From NCBI RefSeq assembly GCF_900176165.1, contig NZ_FWWU01000010.1, positions 151,208 to 215,207 of the forward strand: DNA of 64,000 nucleotides, in the 5' to 3' direction. The notes beneath the pieces are model-generated. The model was given only the letters and a program-made list of their open reading frames with translations. It made no database searches and was not told the DNA's origin. Positions 27,341 through 35,854 of the stretch are shown here, one piece after another. This stretch comes from Deinococcus hopiensis KR-140 (GTDB taxonomy: Bacteria > Deinococcota > Deinococci > Deinococcales > Deinococcaceae). Within the stretch, counting starts at the first letter, position 1. The number at the start of each line of letters is the position of its first letter. A program made the position numbers and the translations under genes.

Positions 27341-27465
27341 TAGAGCATTTGTCCGAATTGGGCCGCGCGTGGAAGGGCATTCCTCACGGCACCATTCTCC
27401 TCCATGCGCATTCAAGTTCGCCCTGCTCGGTCAAAAAGAAGTCCTCCTTTTGGCAAACGCCCTAA
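27341..27465 (-). repeat. MITE-2 copy
   Basis: About 125 bp between inverted ends TAGAGCATTTGTCC and GGCAAACGCCCTAAG, with the internal CGTGGAAGGGCATTCCTCAC and GGTCAAAAAGAAGTCCTCC. Confidence 0.85.
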
Positions 27466-27525
27466 GCCGCAAGGTCAAGATTCTCATTAGACCGAACCGC
27501 CTGCCCGTACTGGGCGACCAGGCTT

Positions 27526-27654
27526 TAAAGTATTTATCTGAATTCCGCCGCGAGTGGAAGGGCGCCCCTCACGGTTCCATTCTCCCCGATGATCGTTCAC
27601 TTTCACTCGCCCTGCTCGGTCAAAAAGGGAACTTCTTTTTGACAAATGCTGTAG
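27526..27654 (-). repeat. MITE-2 copy, second in tandem
   Basis: Same structure as the copy 60 bases upstream: GAGTGGAAGGGCGCCCCTCA and GAACTTCTTTTTGACAAATG, ending TGCTGTAG. The left end (AAAGTATTTATCTG) is more diverged. Confidence 0.8.
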
Positions 27655-27697
27655 GGCGTCCCGGAGCACGAACCGCTGTGTCGGCTGAGCGGCGTGA

Positions 27698-29815
27698 TCA
27701 GTCAGCGGCCGTTTCCGCGATGGGCGCCGCGAGGCGCACGGTCACGGGGACGCCGTTCACGGCGGCGTTGCCGGTGAGGACATCAAGGCGCGTCTCGTCG
27801 GTGAGGTCGTTGACGCTCGCGCCTGCCCGTTGGCGTGCCACCCGGAGCCTCACGCCGGAGCGGCCGTGGCCGTAGCCGTGGGGGAGGCTGACGACGCCCG
27901 GCATGACGTTTGGCGTGACCTGTACGGGCACGGTAATTCGCCCGACGCGCGACTCGACCTCCACGCGGTCGCCGTCCTTCGCGCCGATGCGGGCGGCGTC
28001 ATCGGGGTGAACGTGCAGGGTGCAGCGGTCCGGGCCGCGCGCGAGGCGCGGGGCGTTGTGCATCCACGAGTTGTTGTCACGCAGGCCGCGCCGCCCGATA
28101 AGGACGAAGCCGCCGGGCTCCTCCCCAAGGGCGGCGCGCAGGCGCGGCAGGTCGGAGAGGAAAAAGGCGGGCGCGAGGTCAGCGCGGCCATTCGCGGTAA
28201 GGAGACGTTCGGGCAGGCGGGGCGCCATCGGGCCAAAGTCGAGCCCGTGCGGCGCGGCGCGTACGTCGTCGAGGCTTACGCGGCGCGGGCCGTGCCGCAG
28301 TCCGAGGTCGAGGCGCGCGGCGGGCGTGGAGTGCCTCTTCTCGCCCGGCTCCCCGGCCAGTCGGGCGCGTAGGCCCTCGAAGATCTGCCAGTCATGCCGC
28401 TGGTGCGCGGCGGCCGCGAAGACGGGGGCGTTGAGGCGCGCGGTGTCGCGCACGGCGAAGTGGTGGAAGATCACGTCGTAGTGCTCGGTCTCCAGACCGG
28501 TTGTAGGCGGCAGGATGACGTGCGCGTGCCGGGTCGTCTCGTTGACGTAGATGTCGACCGACACCATGAAATCGAGCCCGGCGAGCGCCGCGTTGAGGCG
28601 CACGCCGTTCGGGGTGGACAGTACGGGGTTGCCGCAACTCGTCACAAGCGCGCGGATCTGCCCTTCTCCGGGCGTCTCCATCTCCTCGGCGAGCGCCGCG
28701 GTGGGCAGTTCGCCGTCAAACTCGGGGAGGCCGCGCACGCGGCTCGCGAAGCGGCCGAAGGGCACCTCGCCTTTCTTGGCGCGCGTGAGGAGATCGAAGG
28801 CGGGCAGGGGGAACATCATGCCGCCCTCGCGGTCGAGGTTGCCGGTCGCGGCGTTCAGGGCGTTGAGGAGCCACTGGCACAGCCCGCCAAAGGCCTGGGT
28901 ACTCAGGCCCATCCGGCCGTAGGCGACGGCGCGCTCGGCGCGGGCAAATCCGCGGGCGATTTCACGCGTGACCTCGGCGGGGACGCCGGTCGTGGCGGCG
29001 GTCACCTCAGGGGAGAAGTCGGCGCTCGCGGCGCGCAGGGCGCCGAGGCCGTCGGCAAACCCGGCGACGCGTCCCGGGCGCGCGAGACCCTCCTCGAAGA
29101 CAGTGTGCAGCACCCCGAGAAGGAAGAAGGCGTCGGTCCCGGGGCGGATGAAGAGGTGGTCGGCGAGGTCGGCCGTCTCGGTGCGGCGCGGGTCGAGCAG
29201 CACAACGCGCCCGCCGCGCGCCCGAATCGCCTTGAGACGCCCACGCATGCCAGGCGCGGTGAGGATGCTGCCATTGGAGGCGAGCGGGTTTGCGCCGAGC
29301 ATCAGGAGGTAGTCGGTGCGGTCCACATCCGGAATCGGCATCAGGAGGGGGTGCCCGAACATGAACAGGGCGGCGAGGTGGTGCGGAAGCTGGTCCACGC
29401 TCGTCGCGGAGAAGCGGTTGCGCGTCCCGAGGGCGCGCCACACGCCGCCCGCACTGAGGAGCGTACCGGAATTGTGAACGCTTGGGTTGCCCTGGTAGAC
29501 GGCGACAGCGTCGCGGCCGTGCTGTTCTTGCACCTCGCGCAGGCGAGCGGCGACGAGGTTGAGGGCCTCTTCCCACTCCATCTCGACCCAGGCGTCGCCC
29601 TCGCGGCGCACGGGCTTCGTAAGGCGGTCCGGGTCGGCGTGCAGGTCCGCGAGGGCGCTGCCCTTCGGGCAGAGGTGGCCGCGCGAGAGCGGGTCGTGCT
29701 CATCGCCGCGGATGTCGGTGACGCGCCCGTCCTCAACGGTAATCTTCAGGCCGCAGATGGCCTCGCACAGGTTGCAGGCGCGGTAATGGATGGTCGGTCC
29801 GGATGGGGCGGTCAT
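27698..29815 (-). CDS. Molybdopterin oxidoreductase (formate dehydrogenase/nitrate reductase-like) with [4Fe-4S] site
   Basis: 705 residues; AGGAGG lies seven bases before the ATG at 29815. The N-terminal iron-sulfur motif is CNLCEAICG...GHLCPKGSAL (C-x2-C-x3-C plus a later Cys). Family blocks follow: AVYQGNPSVHNSG, DYLLMLGANPLASNGS, VVLLDPRRTETADLADHLFI, then the molydopterin-dinucleotide-binding C-terminus (HNAPRLARGPDRCTLHVHPD, VVSLPHGYGHGR). It should bind a bis-MGD molybdenum cofactor and transfer electrons in the cytoplasm, since no Tat signal is present. The substrate is unknown. The ATGA overlap with a short upstream frame suggests coupled translation. Confidence 0.92.
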   Translation of the reverse strand: MTAPSGPTIHYRACNLCEAICGLKITVEDGRVTDIRGDEHDPLSRGHLCPKGSALADLHADPDRLTKPVRREGDAWVEMEWEEALNLVAARLREVQEQHGRDAVAVYQGNPSVHNSGTLLSAGGVWRALGTRNRFSATSVDQLPHHLAALFMFGHPLLMPIPDVDRTDYLLMLGANPLASNGSILTAPGMRGRLKAIRARGGRVVLLDPRRTETADLADHLFIRPGTDAFFLLGVLHTVFEEGLARPGRVAGFADGLGALRAASADFSPEVTAATTGVPAEVTREIARGFARAERAVAYGRMGLSTQAFGGLCQWLLNALNAATGNLDREGGMMFPLPAFDLLTRAKKGEVPFGRFASRVRGLPEFDGELPTAALAEEMETPGEGQIRALVTSCGNPVLSTPNGVRLNAALAGLDFMVSVDIYVNETTRHAHVILPPTTGLETEHYDVIFHHFAVRDTARLNAPVFAAAAHQRHDWQIFEGLRARLAGEPGEKRHSTPAARLDLGLRHGPRRVSLDDVRAAPHGLDFGPMAPRLPERLLTANGRADLAPAFFLSDLPRLRAALGEEPGGFVLIGRRGLRDNNSWMHNAPRLARGPDRCTLHVHPDDAARIGAKDGDRVEVESRVGRITVPVQVTPNVMPGVVSLPHGYGHGRSGVRLRVARQRAGASVNDLTDETRLDVLTGNAAVNGVPVTVRLAAPIAETAAD

Positions 29816-30102
29816 GTCGGCCTCCTGATGGGGGAACGTCTCCACAATACGTCGCTGGTCAGCGGGAGTGCGGGACGTGCCCTTCGGAGGAGGCCGCGGC
29901 CTTGTGCCCCCCGCAGGTTCTCGGCGCGTTCGGCGACGTCGAACCGGGCAGCGTGCTGCATCCCGACGTGGTCAAGGAGGCGGGGAGCCCCGGGCAGCAC
30001 CGCGGCCGCGCGGCCGTACCGGAGGTCGGTCGGGGTGCTGCCGGTATGTCCGGCGGCGAAGTGAACGGACCGGATCAGCGGCGCGCGGACGGCATCGTAC
30101 AT
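29812..30102 (-). CDS. Small protein of unknown function coupled to the molybdoenzyme
   Basis: 96 residues. GGAG lies six bases before the ATG at 30102, and its TGA overlaps the ATG of the molybdoenzyme gene (ATGA), the mark of an operon. The sequence starts MYDAVRAPLIRSVHFAAGHT and is arginine-rich with no recognised family. It could be a degraded gene whose reading survives as a leader, so confidence is modest. Confidence 0.4.
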   Translation of the reverse strand: MYDAVRAPLIRSVHFAAGHTGSTPTDLRYGRAAAVLPGAPRLLDHVGMQHAARFDVAERAENLRGAQGRGLLRRARPALPLTSDVLWRRSPIRRPT

Positions 30103-30184
30103 GGGTACTCCGGGAGCGAAACTTGAATTTGAACTCGGTTTAAGCTTACATCGGTTCGGGGAGCCCCATACGGTTTTGAGCTGA

Positions 30185-30224
30185 GGTCTTCCGGGGGCAC
30201 CCTGAAGAGTGCCCCCGGAAGACC
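30185..30224. other. Perfect 16-bp hairpin
   Basis: Arms GGTCTTCCGGGGGCAC (30185-30200) and GTGCCCCCGGAAGACC (30209-30224) enclose an eight-base loop. There is no T run on either strand, so it is not a plain intrinsic terminator. It lies between the molybdoenzyme operon start and an IS607 relic. Confidence 0.8.
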
Positions 30225-30388
30225 GTTCGGCACCATACCTGACGGGCGCGGCGCTCGGTGAGCGCGATCAGCGCGCGTGCCCCGTGGGTTGAAAGGGTCT
30301 CAGCTGGGCGCAAGCAGGAAAATGCCCTCCCTTTCCCTTCTGAATAGGGGGGTTAACAGTCGATTCTCTCTCTTATCGTTTCTGTTGT

Positions 30389-30993
30389 ATGGCTCCAGTT
30401 CCTGCGACAACTTCAGAGCGGTTGCGCACCGGTGAGGCGGCCCGCTACTGAACATGTCTCTGGTCGGCGTGCGCCTCGCCGCCGACCAGGGACGCCTTCC
30501 GTGTTTCATTACCCCCTCTGGCCAGCGGATCTTCCGGCCTGCCGATCTCGATGCCCACCTCGGGATGCCCCCACCCAGGACGCTCCGAAACCACGGGTTG
30601 AAGCGCTGTACTGCCGCACCTCCGGCAGTGAAGATCAGGCCAGCAGGCTGGTCCATCAGCAACAGACCCTCCGGGCTTCGTCCACCGGCCCCCTCCCGCG
30701 GGTCTACACCGATCAGGCCAGTGGGCTCAACAAACGCCGCAAGGGTCTGAATGCCTTTCTGAGTGACGCTGCTGAAGGGAAGTTCGCTGTGGTTGGCGTG
30801 ACGCACCAAGACCGTCTGGCCCGCTTCAGGGTGCGGTCTCTGGAACGCTGCCTGGCCTTATCCGGCGTCACTGTGGAAATGCTCAATGACAAAGGTGACG
30901 TCACGCTGCACGAGGAGCTGGTGCCAGACTTCACGTCGCTGCTCGCGCCGTTCGCTGGACGCTTCTATCGCCTGAGCTCGCAGGTGAATCAAC
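30389..30993 (+). pseudogene. IS607 TnpA serine recombinase, frameshifted
   Basis: Three frames together give the protein. The ATG at 30389 leads to TTSERLRTGEAARY and a stop. A second frame gives MSLVGVRLAADQGRLPCFIT and PSGQRIFRPADLDAHLG, the MerR-like helix-turn-helix. A third gives VEALYCRTSGSEDQASRLVH, the resolvase domain with its serine in RTSGS, then GVTHQDRLARFRVRSLERCL. This is the order typical of IS607 TnpA. At least two frameshifts make it inactive. Confidence 0.8.
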
Positions 30994-31890
30994 GCAAAAC
31001 GCACCTCAACACCACACAGGCGCCTCCTGAGGACGACAACGGCACTGAAGTGCCGCTGGCGATGTTCGAGAAACGTTGGGAGTTTTTCCTGGACATGCAG
31101 GAGGTGAGCAACCTCACCTCCCCGTCATGGTGGAATGCTGAGCATCTGGACGCCCTCCTTGGACTGCACGGCTGCGCTGACGATCAAGCAGACGAGGCGC
31201 TCAAGGCCAAACACCAGACCCCCGAAGTCCAGCTCCCACACCTGTCCCGTAAACGCACCCAGATGAACCTGGACCTGGCCCGGCACACCGCGAACCACCT
31301 CGTCGACGTGGCCCGGCGCACCGGGGCTTCCCTGCTGGCCTTCAAGGATTTACGTGATCTGGATACTCGGGGTCGAGCTGCCTTTCAGAACAACCGCAGC
31401 GCCCAGTCAGGTCCACACCTGCTGCGCAACAGCTGGCCGCCTGGTCTGGCACCGAGGTGGTGCAAGTTCCGCACAGGGGCACGTCCGCCCGCTGCGCCGG
31501 GTGGGGTGCTGCCTTGGAAGGACCCGAGGGGTACCGCTCCGCCGCCTGTCCAGGGTGTGGATTGAGCGGTGGACGCGACGTCATGGCGGTGGTGAATATC
31601 GCCAGGAGGGCCTTGCTCGGCAAAGCCGCCATCTCCCACCCGAAGGACCGGCCCAAACGGATCCGTACGGTGTTGCACGAACCGGTGGAGCTCTTTGCGA
31701 GCCTGCCCGTCCCGACGGGGCACATCCGCCGCATGTCAGACACACGGACCGCCACCCTACCGGAACGGCGCTTACAGGTGCCGAAAGGCGGGTTGACCCG
31801 CGAGATGCGGACGGCCGCAAGCCCAGTCGAACCCTTTCCCTGCGAGGCTGTCGACGTGGAGCATGGTAGGGCGCACCCTTTTGCGGGTGC
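30994..31890 (+). pseudogene. IS607-associated TnpB (RNA-guided nuclease ancestor), decayed
   Basis: Pieces in different frames resemble TnpB: SLLAFKDLRDLDTRGRAAFQ from the RuvC-like middle, and CPGCGLSGGRDVMAVVNIAR from the C-terminal zinc finger/RuvC III segment, where the aspartate of GGRDVMA is conserved. Intervening frames are disrupted, so no nuclease can be made. An omega-RNA would normally come from the 3' end; nothing specific is visible there. Confidence 0.7.
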
Positions 31891-31954
31891 ACTGCAGCCA
31901 TGTGGTGAAGGCGACCGTTTCTCTCGTGCCCCGTCTAGACGGCCTGAGGAGACA

Positions 31955-32623
31955 CTATTGGCTTTTCTTCGGCGCTGGAACGTGGCCAGTGCGGGGCTGA
32001 GATACCTCGGCTCGGGTCGAGTTGCAGCTTCGGCTGGCGTTTTGCGGAGGGCCCTGGATACGGTGAAGAAGCCCTTGAGCCAGAAGATGAACGCCAAAGC
32101 GCCAGGCGTCGTCCTCTGTTCTTCCCAATGCAAAGCCGTGGAGGTAGTCGACGAGAACATGTCCCGCCTTTCGTTGGTCTTCCTGTTCGAGATGCAGCGG
32201 TTGGACGACTTGAGCGAACAACGCGTCGAAGTGCAGCTCGGCAGGTCCTGCAGGTAAACGTCCTGACGCGATCTCGAGCGTGAGACCAGGGAATCGGCGC
32301 ACAACGCCCAGGTACAGCTCAGAAAGCGCCTGGAGGTACACAGACAAGTTCTCCGGGGGACCGAAGGGGGAGTCGCTCTCCTCCAAGGGGGCAAAGGCCG
32401 CCGAGACTGCCGCACCGAGCAAAGCCTGTTTTGTGGGGAAGTGGTGGTAGACCGCCATGACGTCTGTGTTGAGCGCTCGGGCCACGGCGCGCATAGAGAA
32501 CGTGGACCGGTCGGCTTCCAGCAGAACAAGGGCCGCGTCAATGATGGCGCGCTCCGTCAGTCCTTGACCTCGCCTTGGACGGCCGCGTCCCCGCTTTGCT
32601 GGTGGGTGCGTCATGCCTTTCAT
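31955..32623 (-). CDS. TetR-family transcriptional regulator
   Basis: About 222 residues from the ATG at 32623; an ATG at 32614 is equally possible. The N-terminal helix-turn-helix is in TFSMRAVARALNTDVMAVYH, followed by HFPTKQALLGAAV, the TetR signature. The C-terminal ligand domain contains LSVYLQALSELYLGVVRRFP and GHVLVDYLHGFALGRTEDDA. It is divergent from a DHFR-fold reductase gene with 52 bases between starts and a partial palindrome there, so it probably represses that gene and itself. The last 25 residues look unlike a normal TetR end, perhaps through truncation next to the IS607 relic. Confidence 0.88.
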   Translation of the reverse strand: MKGMTHPPAKRGRGRPRRGQGLTERAIIDAALVLLEADRSTFSMRAVARALNTDVMAVYHHFPTKQALLGAAVSAAFAPLEESDSPFGPPENLSVYLQALSELYLGVVRRFPGLTLEIASGRLPAGPAELHFDALFAQVVQPLHLEQEDQRKAGHVLVDYLHGFALGRTEDDAWRFGVHLLAQGLLHRIQGPPQNASRSCNSTRAEVSQPRTGHVPAPKKSQ

Positions 32624-32646
32624 TGTGCCTGCCTGTTGTGTAATAT

Positions 32647-32661
32647 TTCTACGGTGCAGAA
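32647..32661. promoter_or_regulatory. Candidate TetR operator
   Basis: TTCTACGGTGCAGAA is a 15-base inverted repeat with one mismatched pair. It lies between the divergent TetR and reductase starts, next to TAATAT (32641-32646), a possible -10 box. Confidence 0.5.
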
Positions 32662-32675
32662 TTAAGGAGGACTGG

Positions 32676-33209
32676 ATGACCCTACCCCGCGTCACGGTAT
32701 TTCTCGGTCTCAGCCTCGATGGCTACCTTGCCCGTGAGGATCACACCCTCGATTGGCTCAGTCTCGTACAGACAGATCCTCCTGAGGACACGGGCTATAC
32801 CACCCTCATGTCATCCATTGACGTCCTCGTGATGGGCCGTCAAACATACGACGTTGCCCTCACATTCCCTAGCTGGCCCTTCGTTGGAAAGCGGGTCGTG
32901 GTCCTTACGCACCGGAGGCTCGAACCGGAACACGGTGAGGAAGCATTTGAAGGCCCACTGGAATACCTGATTGAACGACTTGGACGAGAGGGACATCAGC
33001 ACGTCTACCTCGACGGCGGAAACGTTGTTCGTCAAGGACTGCAAAGGGGACTCGTCAGCGACCTGACGCTTTCGTGGGTTCCGGTCATCCTGGGTTCTGG
33101 AATCGCCCTGTTTGACCGCGGACTCCCTGAACAACGCTGGACTTTAACGAACAGCCGTGTCTTTCCAAGTGGTCTGTTTCAGGCAACTTACCGGGCATGG
33201 GGGCGTTGA
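32676..33209 (+). CDS. Dihydrofolate-reductase-fold (RibD C-terminal-like) protein
   Basis: 177 residues; AAGGAGG lies six bases before the ATG. It begins VTVFLGLSLDGYLAREDHTL, the start of the RibD_C/DHFR-like family. MGRQTYDVALTFPSWPFVGK and HVYLDGGNVVRQGLQRGLVS carry the nucleotide-binding strand and GG motif. WVPVILGSGIALFDRGL is the typical end. These proteins are probably NADPH-dependent reductases of unknown substrate, often found next to regulators. The divergent TetR gene probably controls it. Confidence 0.9.
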   Translation: MTLPRVTVFLGLSLDGYLAREDHTLDWLSLVQTDPPEDTGYTTLMSSIDVLVMGRQTYDVALTFPSWPFVGKRVVVLTHRRLEPEHGEEAFEGPLEYLIERLGREGHQHVYLDGGNVVRQGLQRGLVSDLTLSWVPVILGSGIALFDRGLPEQRWTLTNSRVFPSGLFQATYRAWGR

Positions 33210-33383
33210 CCACCGTCCTTTCAGGTGAGGAAGTGAGGAGACCCACGCACTTTGCCAACACTCGTTCTGCAAAAGCACTCGCCAGGACGGGCCCGGCACG
33301 TGGGCAAAGGTCAACCGCCCAAAGCAACAGCCCAGTCGCCTCTCCCTCAAACGACGGGAGAAACGCTATGAACAGGTGCGGGG

Positions 33384-33532
33384 AAGGATTCGGGTTGATC
33401 AGGGATTTCATCCCTGATCAACCCGAGCGGAGCGAGCAGAAAAAACGGTGACACAGAGGCGGTGGAATCACCGGAGCGGACTTGCAAAGCTCCGCAGCAG
33501 AGGGGACATAACGGATGATCCGGAAAGCGTAT
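33384..33532 (+). repeat. MITE-1 copy
   Basis: Begins GGATTCGGGTTGATCAGGGA, contains GAGCGAGCAGAAAAAACGGT and TGGAATCACCGGAGCGGA, and ends ACGGATGATCCGGAAAGCGT. It lies between convergent genes. Confidence 0.85.
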
Positions 33533-33633
33533 GAGGCCTGGTCTTCAACGCGAGCGGTGTCTGGGTGCTCGAGCTTTGTCGCCGCGCGTGACGCCCCCAC
33601 TGCCGAGCAGTTGCGGTCTTCATCTGTATGTGG

Positions 33634-34473
33634 TCAGTTCACCGGGTTGGGAGAGTCTCCCTGCTGCAACACCTGCACCGCGTCCCCCACTGCGAAGCGC
33701 CCGAGCTGCTGGTGTTCCAAATGCTGTCCAAACGGAATCGCTTTCCCCCTCTGCCGGTAGGAAGCGAGGGCCTTCAACACTGTCCCGGATCTCTTTCCCT
33801 GTTCACCGACGTTGACGACGCTGCACCGTGCGCAACTTTCCACGACCTTGAAGTCAATGTCCCCGATACGTATCCGCTGCCAGTAATCCTCCGCATACGC
33901 TGCGCTTCCCCGCACGACGATGTTTGGGCGGAAGCGCCAAGCTTCCACCGGCTGTGCCAGACGGGTATTCAGGTCGTCCAGTGACGCTTCGCCAATCAGA
34001 TGGACCGGATTGCCGTCCGAGAGGTTCAGGAGGACCCCGTTCATCGGTGGCCCCCGGTGGCGGTGGGATGTGTCCGGTTGATAGACCAGGGTGCAGGGCC
34101 GTTGCAAGAAGGTAGAGAACCAGGTGCTTGCCCAGGGTGACGCCAGAACCACAGAGACGGGGCGCTTCCACATGGTGGCCTGAACAGGTGGGCCGTCAGG
34201 ATCAAGGTCCACCGTAAGTTGAGGCATGCCCGGTGCAGAGAAGGTCAATTCGGAGGGGTGAAGGGCTGGCGTGACGAGACGTAGAGTTGGGGATTCACGC
34301 TGGGTGAGGGCTTCGCCGTCAGCATCGATGAGCATCCAACGCCGGTCGAGGCTGAGGCCCCGGTCCGTCAGGGCAACGGTGGACAGGGCAATTCCAGCAG
34401 CGGACTTGAGGGGATAGATCCACAGGCTGCTGACGTGGATTTCAGGCGGGGGAGAAGCGTCTGAACGGGACAC
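33634..34473 (-). CDS. MOSC-domain (molybdenum cofactor sulfurase C-terminal-like) protein
   Basis: 279 residues. The N-terminal MOSC_N beta-barrel begins VSSLWIYPLKSAAGIALSTV and includes RGLSLDRRWMLIDADGEALT. The MOSC domain follows with FRPNIVVRGSAAYAEDYWQR and ESCARCSVVNVGEQG; the cysteine of this CxRC-like block is the molybdenum-ligating or sulfur-carrying residue in mARC/YcbX proteins. It is expected to bind Moco and reduce N-hydroxylated compounds or handle sulfur. There is no iron-sulfur domain of the YcbX type at the C-terminus. Two other molybdoenzymes occur in the window. Confidence 0.92.
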   Translation of the reverse strand: MSRSDASPPPEIHVSSLWIYPLKSAAGIALSTVALTDRGLSLDRRWMLIDADGEALTQRESPTLRLVTPALHPSELTFSAPGMPQLTVDLDPDGPPVQATMWKRPVSVVLASPWASTWFSTFLQRPCTLVYQPDTSHRHRGPPMNGVLLNLSDGNPVHLIGEASLDDLNTRLAQPVEAWRFRPNIVVRGSAAYAEDYWQRIRIGDIDFKVVESCARCSVVNVGEQGKRSGTVLKALASYRQRGKAIPFGQHLEHQQLGRFAVGDAVQVLQQGDSPNPVN

Positions 34474-34563
34474 GGGACGGACAGTCTAGGGGAAGTCTCG
34501 CAACTGCGGGCCCCTCCTCCCACCCAGCAGCGGGGCCCGGGGAGCAGGAGGCGTAGGGGCTGA

Positions 34564-34680
34564 CTCGCTTTTAAGATGATCTTTTAAAAAAGAAAAAGAA
34601 TCATCACTTCATCATTGTCCCCCGAATTTAGAGACCACTTCGCGTCCAGGACATAGTTTTTCTATTCTAGAGGTCCTTAT
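34564..34680. other. AT-rich stretch beside the iterons
   Basis: Contains TTTTAAGATGATCTTTTAAA, AAAGAAAAAGAATCATCACT and TAGTTTTTCTATTCTAGAGG in otherwise GC-rich DNA. It directly adjoins the iteron array and is the natural candidate for the unwinding element of the origin. Confidence 0.6.
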
Positions 34681-34940
34681 TTCCCCCAAACTTGACGAAG
34701 ATTTCCCCCAAACTTGACGAAGAGAATCGGGGGTTTCCCCCAAACTTGACGGGCGTTTCCCCCAAACTTGACGAACCTTGTTCCGACTTCCCCCAAACTT
34801 GACGAACAGGTACCAGAGGCTTGCTGGAACCCCTCCTGGCGCCGCAAAAGTGGCCTTCCCCCAAACTTGACGAAGACTTCCCCCAAACTTGACGAAGACT
34901 TCCCCCAAACTTGACGAAGCGTTCCCCCAAACTTGACGAA
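34681..34940. repeat. Nine iterons, probable replication origin
   Basis: Direct repeats of TTCCCCCAAACTTGACGAA start at 34681, 34703, 34735, 34757, 34788, 34856, 34878, 34900 and 34922. Most steps are 22 bases (two DNA turns), with gaps of 31-32 and one of 68. The third copy ends GACGGG instead of GACGAA. They lie immediately after the repA stop, as in iteron-controlled plasmids. Confidence 0.9.
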
Positions 34941-34941
34941 C

Positions 34942-35814
34942 CTAATCCGACAAGAGCGCTTGCAGCGCGATGACCTTATCTCCTGGGGGCTGGTGAATCC
35001 CTTTGGTGAGCAGCCTGATCACTTCGGTCACCTCCAGGCGACCGGTCAGTACAGCGGTACGCAAGCGGTCACGGTCCAACACCGAAAGCAGGGGGGTGAC
35101 CTTGGCAAAGGTCAGCATGGTCTCCAGGCGTGTGAGCTGGCGCTCAGGCGAAAGCTCCTGAAGCTCCTGAAGCTGCCGCGCCTCAATCTCTGCCGTCTCC
35201 GTTTCCGTGATGGACTGCACAGCCACTGTCTTTTTGGCTTCGGCATCCGCCGGCAAGGGCAACACTTCGGCGTACCGTTCTGGATGAACCAGCATGTCGC
35301 GCAGGAGAGCGCCGGCGTTCTGCTTGCGCCCCGGATAGGCGTCAAATCGCCGGATGGCGAGGTGCACAGGAGCTGGGTCCAGATGTTCTGTCAGGTATTT
35401 GCCGGCCACAGCCGGGTACATGCCGCGTTTCGTGAGCGCGCGTAACAACTCTTCGTTGGGCAGGCGATCGGTTGGGGCAAATATGTACGTTAATTCCTGG
35501 ACCTTGCCCCGACCGGTCACTTCTACGTCCAGCAGAATGCCCCGCTCGCGCAGTTCTTCATGGGCCGGCTGGAGGACGCGGCGGATCTTGTCCGGTTCAG
35601 TGCTGTAGATGCTCAACCGCTCGCCCCACTCCAGCAGGTTAATGGTGACCCGGTCCTGCGCAGATCCAGAGTCCCACCGTAAGGCGTCCAGAACCCGGTA
35701 GACCGCCCGAACGGGAGGGCTGCTCAGCTCTCGGTAGAGCGTGAGGTCCAGAGGCTTGACGTATCCCTCACGGATGCTCTGAGCGACCTCGTCCGGCAAG
35801 CGAATTTCCAGCAC
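34942..35814 (-). CDS. repA: Replication initiator RepA, C-terminal part (separate frame)
   Basis: 290 residues in a frame open from upstream of GTG 35814. The start VLEIRLPDEVAQSIREGYVK, then PLDLTLYRELSSPPVRAVYR, is the second winged-helix part of Deinococcus-type replication initiators; the tail (QLTRLETMLTFAKVTPLLSV) is variable. It continues the protein begun at 36352, but in the +1 frame. No good ribosome binding site sits in front of the GTG. Either a frameshift joins the halves, or they are translated separately, or the gene is damaged. The protein should bind the nine adjacent iterons and open the origin. Confidence 0.8.
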   Translation of the reverse strand: MLEIRLPDEVAQSIREGYVKPLDLTLYRELSSPPVRAVYRVLDALRWDSGSAQDRVTINLLEWGERLSIYSTEPDKIRRVLQPAHEELRERGILLDVEVTGRGKVQELTYIFAPTDRLPNEELLRALTKRGMYPAVAGKYLTEHLDPAPVHLAIRRFDAYPGRKQNAGALLRDMLVHPERYAEVLPLPADAEAKKTVAVQSITETETAEIEARQLQELQELSPERQLTRLETMLTFAKVTPLLSVLDRDRLRTAVLTGRLEVTEVIRLLTKGIHQPPGDKVIALQALLSD

Positions 35815-35854
35815 GCTGCTCGAGTCGTATTCGTCCTCGCGGGTCGCCGTGACC

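Larger units (their letters stand above)
26838..27697. other. Remnant region with two MITE-2 copies and a terminator
   Basis: Besides the separately listed repeats and terminator, a forward reading around 27200-27310 (VLEEDDPELGTDWEWGKPPT) looks like a gene remnant. No family is recognised. Confidence 0.4.
30389..31900 (+). mobile_element. IS607-family element, decayed
   Basis: A serine-recombinase TnpA frame is followed by a TnpB frame in the same direction, the IS607 layout. Both are broken by several frameshifts. The ends are not defined. Confidence 0.75.

Noticed and set aside
28394..30064. Forward open frame of 556 codons
   Set aside because: It is antisense to the molybdopterin oxidoreductase, whose motifs are unambiguous.
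30300..30809. Reverse open frame over the IS607 TnpA relic
   Set aside because: No family is recognised, and it is antisense to recognisable resolvase pieces.
34612..34930. Reverse-strand open frames with repeated VKFGGSLRQVWGK peptides
   Set aside because: They are translations of the iterons. The repeat is a DNA-level signal in an intergenic origin, with no start signal or homology.
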